From positions 13,625,918 to 13,689,917 of the forward strand of contig VDFB02000001.1 in NCBI GenBank assembly GCA_007258455.2: a DNA stretch of 64,000 bases, written 5' to 3'. Both the position numbers and the translations under genes were made by a program. The stretch is from Sequoia sempervirens. Taxonomy: Eukaryota > Streptophyta > Pinopsida > Cupressales > Cupressaceae. The number at the start of each line of letters is the position of its first letter. The stretch's first letter is position 1. The notes under the pieces were generated by a model. That model did not search any database. It was not told the DNA's origin and saw only the letters and a list, made by a program, of their open reading frames with translations. Below, piece after piece: positions 44,041-55,650 of the stretch.

Positions 44041-44699
44041 AAAACTAGTGAGTACTCGTCATCTTGCCAAGTTATCCAACTATGGATTGGCATATTTGGC
44101 AGAGCATCATGAACTTCCTTACATTACTACCCATCCTTTATCACTAGTAACTACTAGATAGTTGGGCTAGAGTCCTATCCACACCAAAATGACCTACTAT
44201 ATTCGCACTATTTATCTCTCAAATAAGATCTTTCTTCATTGAACCTTGTGGGACACACAATATTGCCCCTTGAAAAGCAATCCTTCTTGCAAAAAATAAT
44301 CTAACCTTGATGTTCTATCCATGGTAACAAAACTTGGGCATGGCACTCTTGCCTCATTAAAATCCCTAACTTCCATATTCACAACCTACCATTTCCACTT
44401 GCATGTGAGTTAACAACAAACTCCTCATACTTAACACATTAGCTACTCTATTTGAATTGCCACTACTATGCTTAAGAGCAAAAGAATAGCTTTGAAAAGC
44501 TTCAAAACTCTTCAAAGATTCTACTATCCACACAAATTTCTTCTTGTCTCTCCTTATAATTGTGGTGATTGGAGCAAAAACACTGCTGAAATTACTTATA
44601 AATTTGCAATAGAAGGCTGGGAGTCCAAGGAAATTTCATACACCAAAGGTATTTCTTGGAATTGATCACTCAAAAATCACCTTTACCTTCTCAAAATCC

Positions 44700-45310
44700 A
44701 TGTCTAAGCCTTCTTGAGACACCACAAATCCCAAATAGACAAGTTCGATATACATGAAACTACACTTCTTCATGTTGACAACTAGCCTCTTCTCTTCAAG
44801 TCTGTTAATAGCCACAAAAGCCTCATGTACTCCTCTTTACTTCTACTAAAAATCAAAATATCATCAAAATACACAATCACGAACTTACACGAGAAAGGTT
44901 TCAGCATTTTGTTCATCAACAACATGAAAGTGCTGGAGAAATTGGTTAAGCCAAATGGCATGACCAGCCACTCATGCAACCCATCTTTGGCCTTGAAAGC
45001 AATCTTCCACTTGTCTTCTTCTTTGATTCTAATTTGGCGATACCCATTTTTTAAATCTATCTTTAAAAAGTACTTGGGACCACTCAAATAGTCTGTAACA
45101 TCTATTATTTGAGGTAAGAGAAAGCAATACTTGATATTGATCTTGTTGATGGTTGTAGAATCCGTACAAGTCCTCCACTATTAACTCTTCTTGAACAATA
45201 AAAACATTGGTACAACACAATAACTTAGGCTCTCTTTGATCAAACAAACCCTTATTGAAAAGCTCCTTCACTTGCCCATTTATCTGCTCATTCTCTAATA
45301 GTATCAACCA
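44700..45310 (-). pseudogene. Element E reverse transcriptase (broken)
   Basis: YFLKIDLKNGYRQIRIKEED, WLVMPFGLTNFSSTFMLLMN and FVIVYFDDILIFSRSKEEYM are in one frame (44782-45087), with the catalytic FDD intact. The fingers (45090-45307) are shifted into other frames. MKKCSFMYIELVYLGFVVSQ continues after a shift at about 44780. Confidence 0.82.
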
Positions 45311-45412
45311 ATAAACTGCTTTGTTTGGGAGTATGAATCAAGGAATGAAATCCATAGGATGACTTACGCTCCTCATTGATGGTAGACCTTTAGGGAGATC
45401 ATCTAAAATAGT

Positions 45413-45745
45413 CTACATGAATTCAAGTAGACCTTCAATTTCCTTGGGAACTTCACACTGTTTCTTTGTTGTCCCAACATGCATAAATTTGGAAACTAAA
45501 GCCCAATATTCCTTTGTTGTACTCAAGAGTTCCTTTCCTATAATCATCAAAGCATTGCTACTACTGCCCAATTTTTCCTTCTTGTCCTTTAATGGGCTCA
45601 AAGTGTACTTATTACCATTCTTCTCCAAAGTAATAGTGTTGACTCTTCCACCATGGATAGCCTTTCTAGGCCTTTCCAAAATACAATTCATATGCATCAC
45701 ATTAACATACATCATCCCTGTAAGACCCAATTTAAAAATTAACAA
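45413..45745 (-). pseudogene. Element E protease-RT linker, open frame
   Basis: 110 codons reading ILERPRKAIHGGRVNTITLE then EKNGNKYTLSPLKD, the conserved LGRPWxFDRKAxHDG..TYTLxKDG segment after chromovirus protease. CEVPKEIEGLLEFM is the start of the RT-proximal linker. Confidence 0.72.
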
Positions 45746-46520
45746 GACGTTGCTCGCTCGTTGTTAGCTGATGGCCTTTTTGAGGCGAAGATACCCTCTT
45801 TGGACTAGGATGCTTTACTTACCTCTATCCTAGTTTCTCTACCATTTCAGTAGAAACCATATTGTTAGTGCTTCCACTATCAATGATAACCTTACAACAT
45901 TTATCTTCTGATTTGCATATGGTTTGGATGAGACTCCTTCATTGCAATGGTTCTTTACTACATCTTTGCCAGTTTCAATAATGCTCTCTTCACTATGAGT
46001 GTCTCTTCATATTCAAGTTCTTCAATGTGTTCCGGTTGTGCAATCAATTATTTATCAACTTGTACAATATGAATGTTGGCTTCACATGATCTTCTTTATT
46101 CATTCTATGCCCCTCAGCACTTATAGGCCATATGTCCAATGCAACCACATCTAAAACACATTCCAAAAAAGGTTCTTCCCCTTCCTTTCAGTAAGATCCT
46201 CTTCCTCTTGAATGATATGAGCCACCTCTTGATGCCTGATTATGGATTTCAGAAGTTCTAGCTTCTCCTTCATGCTCATTTTGACCTTTTCCAATATTTG
46301 GCTAAGCCCTTCCTCTAGTGAATCTAACTCTACCTCTAGTTGTAACTGAACATCCTCATGGGGTTTGATTGAGTATCATGATGGTGAGCTTTTATAATTG
46401 ATTAATAACATCGAGTGGAGAATCATGATGGCAATAGAGTCCAAGTTAACTTTAACAAATGATAAAAGACGTAAAGTTCCCTAATGATGACATTGATTCA
46501 AAAAACTCAAACGGTTATAA

Positions 46521-47337
46521 GCCAGAAGCACTCTTGAATTTAACAAATGATTACAAGAGCTGACCTTACACCCTTCAATCAAGCATTTGACCATAAAACA
46601 ATTGAAAAATATTTTCTTCTAAATGTTAGTTCTTCCAAGTTTATTCATCTAAAGGGATTCTTAAATTAATGGGCACTAAATCTACTGATGCAAGATTGAA
46701 TTACCACCAAAGATGTTCCTGAATCATATGTAGCGCAAACTCCAATCCAAATCAACATCTTACCCAAAGTTTCTAGAGTTGGCTGAGTAGTCTGGACTCT
46801 GTATAGTTGTCAACTCCTTGTTTTATGATTTCCCAGTCCAAACATAATGGTACAATTTCAGAAAGAGTTTCAGTTGGTACCTAACTTCTACTTATTGAAA
46901 GTTCACAAATAATATCACACTCAATGAAAGCAAATAGATGATCATCGTAGAGATCTAACAATTGACAAGCATACCTTGATTGAAAAGCAATTACAATCAC
47001 AAATCATGGGCAGAAGTTTGAACATCAGAGCAGAACATGTAAAGTGAATTGCATTCCTTTTATTCTTTGAAATGCTGCTTTCAGGAAGAACTCAGTTAGG
47101 ATTTCCACCATTTCAAATGTTCATAGCCAGCACCCTGTATGGAAAGGGTGCCTTCCTGAGTGTTGAAGTGGTTCTTCGACTCAAAGTCTCATGGGCTTAA
47201 CAAATCAAAACACATCTAATGTTCAGAAACTCACACGTCTCATCTTTGAACTTTTTGAGACATTAGCAATGACATTTTAAAAAATAGTCCACAGAGCAGC
47301 AGATTCAGGATACCCTTCTATGATCTCGCCAACAAAT
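46521..47337 (-). repeat. Tandem duplicate of the mTERF 3' end and downstream flank (decayed copy)
   Basis: Collinear with 47348-48096, with spacing that shrinks from 827 to 754 bp because of indels. The last part (about 47250-47337) matches the C-terminal coding end of mTERF, including CAAYGRCATT and GAGCAGCAGATTCAGGAT. A former stop-proximal coding tail is therefore duplicated and mutated here. The rest is 3' flank. It shows a segmental duplication in place, not a second gene. Confidence 0.85.
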
Positions 47338-47979
47338 TTGATTATAAGCCAGAAGCACTGTTGAATTTCAACAAATGATTACAAGAGCTGATCTTACACC
47401 TTTCAATCAAGCATTTGATTACAAAATAAGTTCTTCCAAGTTAATTCAACTAAAGGGATTCTTTACTAATGGGCAGTAATTCTAGTGATGCAAGATTGAA
47501 TTACCACCAAAGATGTTCCTGAACATCTTGCCCAAAGTTTCTAGAGTTGGTTGAGTAGTCTGGACCCTGTATAGTTGTCAACTCCTTGTTTATGATTTCC
47601 CAGTCCAAACATAATGGTACAATTTCAGAAATAGTTTTAATTGGTACCAAACTTCTATTTATTGAGTAGTTCACGAATAACATCACTCAAAGAAAGCAAA
47701 TAGATGGTCATTGTAGAGATCTAATAATTGACTAGCATACCTTGATTGAAGAGCAACTACAATCATAAATCATCTGCAGTAGTTTGTACATCAGAGGAAA
47801 ACATGTAAAGTGAATTGCATTCCTCTTATTCTCTGAAATAATGCTCTCATGGAGATTTGAGTCGGAATTTCCACCATTTCAAACGTTTATAACCAGCACC
47901 CTGCATGGGAAGCACCTTCCTGAGTGTTGAGGTGGTTCTTCGACTCGAAGTTTCGTCGGCTTAACAAACCAAAACAGAT

Positions 47980-49158
47980 CTAATGTGGACGTCTCACCTT
48001 TGAGTTTTTTGGGACATTAGCAATGGCATTTTTATAAATAGTCCATAGAGCAGCAGATTCAGGATTCCCTTGTATGATCTCGCCAACAAATCTGGCCTCC
48101 GGCAGCAGCAATATGTTAAAAAGTCGCGTTGGCATAACCTTCCCCACTCCATTGATAGATGTCATATTTTGCAAAACTAAAAATCTGGGCCTTATTACCT
48201 TCTCCAAACTCATTGTCAACATGCGTGGGCGCTTTGCCACAAAGTCTATCGAGAGTTCCATGTGGTTGAGAATAAAGTTCATCTTGTTCTTCATGTTTTC
48301 CGCAGACAGTGCGAGGAGTAAAGGGCAAGCCCTAAGTAATTCCATCGCTTCTGCAAGTGAGAAGCCGCAAAGCCGAAGATTATCTATCTTGGCCTCTAAT
48401 TTTTCGATAGGGTTGTTGACCACCACGCTGACAACATATTTGTACAGGTTGCTTCCCTTGTCAATGCCAATCTTGTGAATGAGATCAAGTTGCGCAGGCG
48501 TTAAAGAACTGCACCTCAGAACCTCAGGGTTTACCAACAAAAACTTTGTGAGCTCTAATCCACGAAAACCATATTCCTCCCAAAAAGCAACCGAGGGTTT
48601 CAGGGTGTTTTGCAACCCACGTTTAAGAATTGATGGATTATTCGTAACTGCTTTGATCAGAAAATGCTGTGCCGGGAATACAGTCTTGAGAAGCTTAATG
48701 TTAGAGCGGAGATCCTCCAGCTTAGTGGTCAAGATGCGAGGCACTCTGGTTAAAAGTTTGGCTACATTTTCCCCCTCCATGCCGGAATCTTTAAGCACGA
48801 GAACCTTGGGCTCGATCACTTCCGCACTTGTCTGCAAAAGCAAGGGCTCAGATCTGATAATTTTTGCAATGTGATCGTCACTGAAGCCGTGCCTGTTGAG
48901 CATGCTTACGAGCTGTTGAACCTTATTCAGAGTTTTCAGCCGTTGCAGCGAGGGCTTATGTTTCAACATTTTTGCGACTTCAGCTGAAGATATGTTAAAT
49001 CTAGTGGTAACGAAGTGCGCGACGAGGTTTTGTGAAGGGGCATTGCTGGTGCTAACATTACTCTCGGCAAGAACTGAATAGTTATTGCGAAAATGGTTTG
49101 ACGGTTTAGCTAACAGGCTGCTTTGCACAAGGAACCGGCAGAATAGTTTGCTGCTCAT
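47980..49158 (-). CDS. mTERF family protein (organellar transcription/RNA factor), intact
   Basis: 392 residues, single exon, no defects; the only intact host gene seen. mTERF proteins bind organellar nucleic acid through stacked helical repeats and affect transcription, termination, splicing or translation in plastids or mitochondria. The N-terminus (MSSKLFCRFLVQSSLLAKPS) is Ser/Arg/Lys-rich without acidic residues, as in an organelle transit peptide. From about residue 70 come repeated units of about 35 residues with the mTERF pattern of a Leu/Pro signature (IIRSEPLLLQTS, LLTRVPRILTTK, VTNNPSILKRG, LLVNPEVLRCSS, LLRACPLLLALS, VAKRPRMLTMSL). Length fits the common plant class. ATG at 49158; the next Met is internal. 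The exact member is not assignable here. Confidence 0.95.
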   Translation of the reverse strand: MSSKLFCRFLVQSSLLAKPSNHFRNNYSVLAESNVSTSNAPSQNLVAHFVTTRFNISSAEVAKMLKHKPSLQRLKTLNKVQQLVSMLNRHGFSDDHIAKIIRSEPLLLQTSAEVIEPKVLVLKDSGMEGENVAKLLTRVPRILTTKLEDLRSNIKLLKTVFPAQHFLIKAVTNNPSILKRGLQNTLKPSVAFWEEYGFRGLELTKFLLVNPEVLRCSSLTPAQLDLIHKIGIDKGSNLYKYVVSVVVNNPIEKLEAKIDNLRLCGFSLAEAMELLRACPLLLALSAENMKNKMNFILNHMELSIDFVAKRPRMLTMSLEKVIRPRFLVLQNMTSINGVGKVMPTRLFNILLLPEARFVGEIIQGNPESAALWTIYKNAIANVPKNSKVRRPH

Positions 49159-49235
49159 GTTTCAACAGGCGAAGCAGGTACAAATTACAGAGGGCGATCT
49201 AGGGTTTCTCTGGGAGAGATGCCGTGTGGTCAAAT

Positions 49236-49250
49236 AATCCAATTATAAAT
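49236..49250 (-). promoter_or_regulatory. Possible TATA-like element of the mTERF gene
   Basis: The minus strand reads ATTTATAATTGG about 85 bases ahead of the ATG, with a leader containing AAACCCTAG, a motif common in plant housekeeping and organellar-protein leaders. Weak. Confidence 0.3.
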
Positions 49251-49397
49251 AAAAACCAGCAAGCAAAGACATCGACAGGTTTTTGATGTTCATTAATTTT
49301 GTAGTTTCCGTAAGATTGAAATTTTAAGTTTTTGGAAGTTAGTGTTTCATTAGTATTTTTAACAATAATTAATGTCAGATGATTTGGCCATAATTTT

Positions 49398-50010
49398 ATT
49401 GATAAGTAGGAGGTATTTTTCCACAGCGTGTCAAATTATGATATTGCTATCAAGATTCAACCGTGTAGTTTCGAGTCAAACTCATTGACCCATGTTTCAT
49501 GAGTAGTGGTTCAACAAGAACCCATCTCTCATGATATCGAATGGTCCATAGCACTCATTGCATCTAGGTGATGCTCACAGAGAGTGAAGAACGGTCAGAT
49601 CTCGGGAGTCACCCATCGATCTGCTCGGCTCAAGCAACCAAGGAGTTTTCTGAGGTTAAGCCAGAATATTACAAAACCTTCAAAGTGTTGTGCCTTATGA
49701 ACCATTCATAATAGAGCCCCTTTAGCTCATCGATTGATAAGTAGGAGGTATTTTTCCACAGCATGTCAAATTATGATATTGCTATCAGGATTCAACCGTG
49801 TAGTTTCGAGTCAAACTCATTGACCCATGTTTCATGAGTAGTGGTTCAACAAGAACCCATCTCTCATGATATCGAATGGTCCACTTAGCATTCATTGCAT
49901 CTAGGTGATGCTCACAGAGGTGAAGCACTGGTCAGTGGAGTCACCCATCCAGTCTGCTTGACTCAAAGCTTAACCAAGGAGTTTTCTCCAAGGTTAAGCC
50001 CTAATATGCC
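49398..50010 (-). repeat. Two tandem copies (335-bp period) upstream of mTERF, related to the 22138 MITE
   Basis: ATTGATAAGTAGGAGGTATT begins at 49398 and 49733; the copies run about 280 bp with small indels. Inside each, GAGTCAAACTCATTGACCCA, CATCTCTCATG and GCATTGCATCTAGGTGATGC-like phrases are the reverse complement of 22200-22310. The first copy starts about 240 bp upstream of the mTERF start codon. Confidence 0.85.
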
Positions 50011-50113
50011 CCTTTAAATTCTTCAAAAACGAAAATAAACTTAACATCAAGAAAAACGAAACAAAAAAAAAATCTCTAATATGCCCCTTTAAATTCGAAA
50101 ATAAGGGGTCTTA

Positions 50114-50523
50114 GGGCATGGTTCCATGGAGGGGGGCTTCCTAAAAATGCGGGGCAAAATCTGCTTAGAATCTGCTTAAATTTTTAGCAGAATTTTTGAA
50201 GCTGGTGGTCCCATGAATATTTTGAAACTTCAAAATTGAAGCAGGTTGGTGGTGGAGTGGTGGTGGGATAGTGGTGGAATGACATGATGTGAATAAAAAA
50301 TTAATAAATAAACATCATTTCCCTCCAAAAGTGGCAGAAAGTACATTTAAGCAGGTGGGGCAATTTCTAGCCCCACCCCATTTCCACTAGCTGAAATTTT
50401 CAGCCACCTGCTTATTTGGGTTGAAAAAGATTCTATTTAACCCTGTAGCGGATTTTTTTTTTGCCATGAGACCACCTGCTTCTGTGAAAATAGGAGCCCA
50501 AGCCCCCACATGGGACCACAGGG
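50114..50523. mobile_element. Probable 410-bp MITE flanked by TTA
   Basis: TTA at 50111-50113 and 50524-50526. Ends GGGCATGGTTCCATGGAGGG and, reversed, CCCTGTGGTCCCATGTGGGG are imperfect inverted repeats continuing through GGGGGCTT. Internal AAGCAGGTGGGGC/GCCACCTGCTT also pair. A TTA duplication suggests PIF/Harbinger, but the outer five bases do not match. Confidence 0.45.
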
Positions 50524-50526
50524 TTA

Positions 50527-51890
50527 GTTATCAAAAACATTCTATTTTATTATGTAACAAAGCATTGTCTCATGAGATCCCCTTATTGATGAAAATAGTT
50601 CTTAAAACTCTATTATGGGACGACGTTCTTAATATAGACTAAACAAATAAGATGCATACGTATAAGCATGAACTAGCAATTGGACATATAGGTTTAATGG
50701 GCATGTTGTTAGTTTTATGATCATAGTAATTTTTTTTTAGAGATGGGTAATTTAACTATAGTCAAATCTTCAATGATATAAAAGATGATCCAAAATGTAT
50801 AGGTATTAGTTAACAAGGTCATGGCAATAATATTTTCAATCAATTTAGTTATAAAATATTATGGATAACAAATATAATATCATAAGGGTTATATCATATC
50901 CTTCTAAATTTTCAGATTCAAGTAGTTAAAACTTTGTGTGTAATAGTGAACATAATGGAACAAGGTGGAAGCCACATTTATTTTCTAGATGAATATTAAA
51001 TTATATAATAATAATAATTAAGCAAATTAAATGCACATAAGTGAACATAATAATATAGATCCAAAAATATTCACACTAACAAAAAACATATTATATAAGG
51101 GTAAGTGCACAAAGACGGTTCCCAAAAAGGGGACTTAAGTGGCCACTTTTTTTTTGAAATTAAAAAATACTGACCTTGAACGTGAAATTAAGGATAGTTA
51201 CACTCAATATTTTGAGATGGAACAAAAACAAGAATCAAAGTGTTATGAGTCTATTTTCTAAACTACTAATTTATTTTGAAAATGGTTGAGATTAAGGGGT
51301 TCAAACAAGGAACGTATACAAATTGGTAATATTTTTGTCAAAAAAATATAACATAGCAACTCTTGTACGGCCCTAGCACGGTAAAAAAAAAATAGTATTT
51401 TTAAAATCTCTATGGTCAGAAGTTGGCTAATAGTATGTAGTTGATGCACAATTTTTCTGATAATTTTTTAATGAATATTTGATTTTTTACTAATTTTGAA
51501 ATAGGCACTTCCTGAAAAATAGAATTTTGGTCGTGCTACCCCTACAAATTTTGGAAACTAATTGAATTTTTATTTTATTTTTAAATTTGTAGAATAGAAT
51601 CTAGTTTCTAAAAATGTAATTTATTTAAAATTTTGATGAACAATTCATTTATAACAAAAAAAATACCAAACATTATTTTTTGCCAAAAAAGAGACATACA
51701 AACAAAAGAAATTATGGATGGAAGGCTTAACATTGTCAGAAAGTGAAAAAAATTACATCATTGGATAGCTAAGAGAGAACCTAACATTACCCAGATGTTT
51801 GATTTGTTTGATATTGAACCACGTGCAATCCTGACAGTGAGCACGAACCTGATTATGTGAAATATTGTAGAATTTGCAAAAACACGTCTC
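50527..51890 (+). other. No gene seen; AT-rich
   Basis: Poly-A/T runs; no coding block recognised on either strand. Confidence 0.5.
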
Positions 51891-51896
51891 TAGTCG

Positions 51897-51970
51897 TTGG
51901 GAATGCCTTCCAAGCCTTTGGGTTGGTATTCCAAGGCAAATGACCAATCCCAAGGCTTGGAGATTCCCAA
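51897..51970. repeat. Imperfect hairpin, about 30-bp arms
   Basis: TTGGGAATGCCTTCCAAGCC (51897 onward) pairs with the reverse of GGCTTGGAGATTCCCAA (ending 51970), with a short loop. It has the size and bulge pattern of a plant miRNA precursor arm pair, but that is not evidence of processing. Confidence 0.7.
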
Positions 51971-51978
51971 AGCAAGAT

Positions 51979-52103
51979 ATAACGCACATGCGTTATAACG
52001 CGTGTTATAGCTCAGTTTTGACATGGTTTTTTTTGTTTGTGGGGAGCATGTCTAGCAAGACATAACACGAGTGTGGTATAACGCACTCGCATTATGTCTT
52101 GCT
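51979..52103. repeat. ATAACGC palindromes and a 50-bp hairpin
   Basis: ATAACGCACATGCGTTAT (51979-51996) is an inverted repeat. At 52054-52103 the arm AGCAAGACATAACACGAGTG pairs with CACTCGCATTATGTCTTGCT at 18 of 20 positions. Similar motifs (CATAACGCGAGCGCATT, AGCAAGAAATAATGCGAGCA) recur at about 61648-61705, on the other side of the GA/telomere-like block. Confidence 0.8.
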
Positions 52104-52129
52104 TTATGTTAAATGCTACTCTATTGAAT

Positions 52130-52290
52130 GTTTATATATTTGTATGTTTGTATGTACATGTATGATTGTATGTCATGTATGTATGTATGTATGTATCAAT
52201 GCATGTATATTGTATGTATGCTTATATGTATGTAAGATTGTATCTATGCATGTACATGTATGCTTGTATGTATGTATTTATGTATGTCTT
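52130..52290 (+). repeat. TATG-type microsatellite
   Basis: Interrupted (TATG)n and (CATG)n repeats. Confidence 0.9.
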
Positions 52291-53060
52291 TAGAGGGAGG
52301 GAGAATTTTAAGAGAGATCTAAAGTTGTCTAGGTAGGGTGTGCGGGGGAGAGGGCGTGGGAGGTGGGAGAGAGAGAGAGAGAGAGTCTGGAGAGAGGGAG
52401 AGGGGGTGGAAGTGAGAGTTTAAGAGAGAGGGAGTAGGAGAGAAGGGGCTGGAGTGAGAGGGACTTAGTTAGGTAGGGTGCAAGGGATAGACAGAGGGAG
52501 GGAGAGAGAGAGAGAGAGGGTGGGTGGGAGAGAGAGAATTGAGAGAGAGGGGGGAGAGCGGGGGGGAGAGAGAGAGATGGAGAGAAAGAGAGAGTTATGT
52601 AGGTAGGGTGCCAAAGGGAGAGACTTGAGAGTGTGAGGGAGGTGAGAGGGAGAGACTTGAGAGATAGGTAGTGAGAGAGAGTGGGAGAGAGAGGGAGTGT
52701 GAGTGAAAGGCTTGAGAGAGGGAGAGGGTGTGGGAGGGAGTGATTTGATAAAGGGGGAGAAAGAAGGGGGTGGAGTGAGAGGAACTTATCTAGGTAGGGT
52801 TGGAGGGATAGAGAAAGGGGAGAGAGAGAGAGAGAGGGAGAGAGAGTTACCTAGGTAGGTTGCTAGAGGGAGAAACTTGAGAGAGGGGGGGTGGGAAGGA
52901 GAGACATGAAAGAGAGGGAGAGAGAGGGAATGGGAGAGAGTGGGAGGGAGATAGAGAGAGATAGATAGAGGGAGCGAGAGAGGGTGTTAGGGATTGATTG
53001 AACTAGAGGTACGTAGAAAGAGGGAGAAGGTAGGAGAGAGGGAAGGAAGGAGGGAGAGGT
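52291..53060 (+). repeat. GA-rich low-complexity tract
   Basis: (GA)n and GGGAGA runs with recurring GTCTAGGTAGGGTG- and TTATGTAGGTAGGGTGC-like punctuation at intervals of 120-290 bp, so it is a degenerate tandem repeat and not pure microsatellite. Confidence 0.85.
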
Positions 53061-53665
53061 GAGATGTATGGATAGAGTGATAGGGGTTGAGGGGTATAGG
53101 GTTGAGGGATTAGGGTGGAGGACCTATAAGGTTGATGGTTTCTAGAGGTATTAGGGTTTTAGGGTTGAGGTTGGCGGGGATTAGGGTCGATGGTAGAGGT
53201 ATTAGGTTGAGAATTTATAGGGTAGAAAGGTTTAGGGTTTAGGGTTGATGAGCTAGAGGTTTAGAGGTATATGGTTGAAGAGATTAGGTTGAGGTCAAAT
53301 GTAAAAGAGGTAGAGGAATTATAGGGGTTGTTTAGGAGTTTAGGGTTTAGGATTGAGGTTGAGGATTAAGAGGTTGAGGGTTGAGAATTGAGGGTTGAGG
53401 GTTTAATGTATAGGGTAGAGTGTAGAGGGTAGAGGGTTTAAGGGTAGAGGGTAGAGGATTGAGGGTATAGGGTATAGGGTCGAGGGTCCAATGTATAGGG
53501 TAGAGGGTATAGCGGTTGAGGGATTAGGGTTTAAGGGTTGAGGGTTGAGGGTTTAAGGGTTAATGGTTTAGGGATTAGGGTAGAGAGTTTTCTTGGATTT
53601 AAGGGTGTAAGGGTTGAGGGATTAGGGTTTAGGGTAGAGAGTATTGGGTTGAGGGTAGAGGGTAG
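53061..53665 (+). repeat. Telomere-like satellite, left block
   Basis: Made of 7- and 8-base words GGGTTGA, GGGTTTA, GGGTAGA and GGGATTA, variants of the plant telomere unit TTTAGGG. Contains GAGGGTCCAATGTATAGGGT at about 53482, the marker of the higher-order unit seen in the right block. Interrupted by element F. Confidence 0.88.
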
Positions 53666-54294
53666 TGTTAGGAAAAAGGTGTGTTGTACACCTTGCATAA
53701 TATATTTAATGTAATTATTCTTGGTGCCACTTAATGTTGTATGTAACATTGGGGCATAAGTTGTAAAAATACAATTATTTAATATTGGAGAAAATAATAA
53801 ATAAAGCACCCAATATTAAATAAAGGGGCATGGTTTAGTAATCTCATGGTTTTAGTCACATAGTTTTGTATAATACCACTTAGTGGTTTTGTAGGAGCTT
53901 GATTCTATAAAAGCAACCACAAAGGTAGTTATTGTAAGATACAATTTTGCATGTTAGCTCTGGTTAGCATTTGTGAGGGTTGAAGCATGGCACAAGATGT
54001 GTGGTTGCACACTTGTTCACATGGATTGCTTGGAGAGGGCTTGTGTGCTTCAATAGTGTTCATGGAGACTCAGAAGATGTATTGTAATATTTATTGTTGA
54101 ATAATACATTAGAGATGGATGCTTTTGGAGGCTGGGTTTTTTCCCCTCTTGAGGGTTTTTCCAGGGTATATCTTATGTCATATTTTCATCGGTATGTTGT
54201 CTATTCTCTTGCATGTGGATTATGAATACTTAGATGCGTGATTTCTTTATGGGTTATGTGAAAATTTTCTTTAGTTGGTTGCAAGTTTTCAACA
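53666..54294 (+). repeat. Element F 5' LTR
   Basis: 629 bp, TGTTAGG to TTCAACA. Promoter box TATAAAAG at 53906-53913. Starts with AAGGTGTGTTGTACACCTTG, a small perfect hairpin (AAGGTGT/ACACCTT). Confidence 0.9.
53906..53913 (+). promoter_or_regulatory. TATA box of element F LTR
   Basis: TATAAAAG, conserved in the 3' LTR at about 58745-58752. Confidence 0.55.
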
Positions 54295-54914
54295 AGTGGT
54301 ATCAAAGCTTTGGTTGTGGTTGTATAACCCTTGGTTGAGAAAAATTGTGTTTAAGTTTGAATCTATGTATTGCATGTGAGAATCAAAGGCATGGCAAGAT
54401 ATGAGCATTTTGCAGGTTGTTTATTACAAATTTGAGGGTTTTGGGTTTGTTGTTTTGATGGGTTGTCTGCAGATTTGGGATGTGAGAAATTTTGAGTGAA
54501 ATGGGTTTCTTGGTTTTGCATTCAAATAGGGGTTTTTTTGGGGGGTGGGGGGTGGGGATTTACATATGATCTCCTGGCCCAAAACAGACCTCATGGTTCA
54601 ATCTGGGTTGGCCAAAAGATGAAAATTGATATATAATTTGCCCTATTTTGATTACTGGAAAAAAATGCAATTTTTTTTAGTAAATACCCCCTTTCATGCA
54701 ATTGTACAACCGTGAATATTTTATTCGAAAAATAAAAATCCGAATTAAAATTCGCCCGTCGCCATTAAAATTTGTACCTGCACAAACAAAACAATAAATA
54801 AATAATTTTATTTTTTTTGTTTGGAGGGGTGGAAGAGGCGGAGCGGGAGCGAAGAAAAAGTTCGCATTCAAAACTTTTTAAAAAATATATAATATAATTT
54901 AAAGTTTTTTTTTG

Positions 54915-55650
54915 GGGGGGGAGGGTCCAACCCTTGTACCCTTGTCGTCCTGCATGTGCAGGCGCTAATGCTCTAAACGATACCTATTGGTACTGCCAGT
55001 GGCGCCAGCGTACCTGCTGGCAGCGACAGTCGACTGGTGGGTCCCGAAGTCGCTAATCTGGCGGCCCTTCATACTGTCGGCGACTTTTTCAAAAAGTGTT
55101 TAAGTTTTATTTTAAAAAAAACTTTGTTTTATTAATTATCCATGCATGCATGATACTAATGCATGTTAAATAAATTTGATAAAATTTCGGGTCCAAAAAC
55201 ATGGGTTTTGAAGAAAAAAAAATTTAAAATTAAACCTGTTTTAATAAATTCTTCGAGTCCACCACTAGGGGAGCGGCGCCACCCAAGTGGAGCCACCGCC
55301 CAGCCACCAACGGGGGGCGGGGGGGGGCAGGGGGAGTGGAGGGGGGGTCCGACCCCCGTACCCTTGTATGTGCAGGCACTAATGCTGATCCAATGGCCCT
55401 TCATACTATCGACGACTTTTTTACAAAGTGTTTAAGTTTTATTTAAAAAAAACCTTTGTTTTATTAATTATCCGCGAATGCATGATACTAATGCATGTTA
55501 AATAAATTTGATAAAATTTTGGCTCCGAAATCATGGGTTTTGAAATTTAAAAATAAATAAATAAACCTGTTTTAATAAATTCTTCAGGTCCACCACTAGG
55601 GGAGCAATGCCACCCGGGTGGAGCCATCGCCCAGCCACCAAGGGTGGCTA
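54915..55650 (+). repeat. Tandem duplication inside element F
   Basis: Phrases GGGGGAGGGTCC..CCCTTGT, TGTGCAGGC(G/A)CTAATGCT, CCCTTCATACT(G/A)TCG, GCATGATACTAATGCATGTT and CCACCACTAGGGGAGC recur in order with a spacing of about 330-420 bp. The first unit has an extra GC-rich insert at 54975-55060. Confidence 0.82.

Larger units (their letters stand above)
44050..46380 (-). mobile_element. Element E: minus-strand chromovirus remnant, no LTRs seen
   Basis: Right to left: gag zinc knuckle C-FR-C-GCIG-H-MAYK-C (46117-46158), protease CKVIIDSGSTNNMVSTEMVEKL (about 45840-45905), the RPRKAIHGG linker (45660), RT (45310-44700), RT thumb, a deletion into the RNase H end (NSNRVANVLSMRS, about 44430), and the integrase zinc region (LFKGQYCVSHKVQ, about 44260). 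The motif style is that of element B. Both ends are lost, and most of RNase H and all of the integrase core are missing. Confidence 0.8.

Noticed and set aside
48074..48874. Plus-strand open frames of 131 and 134 codons across the mTERF gene
   Set aside because: Antisense to an intact mTERF ORF; no recognisable motif and no reason to expect translation.
53531..53809. Minus-strand frame with repeated LNP/STLNP
   Set aside because: Translation of the telomere-like satellite across the element F border; not a gene.
55156..55435. Pro/Gly-rich frames on both strands
   Set aside because: GC-rich tandem repeat inside element F; both strands open for compositional reasons.
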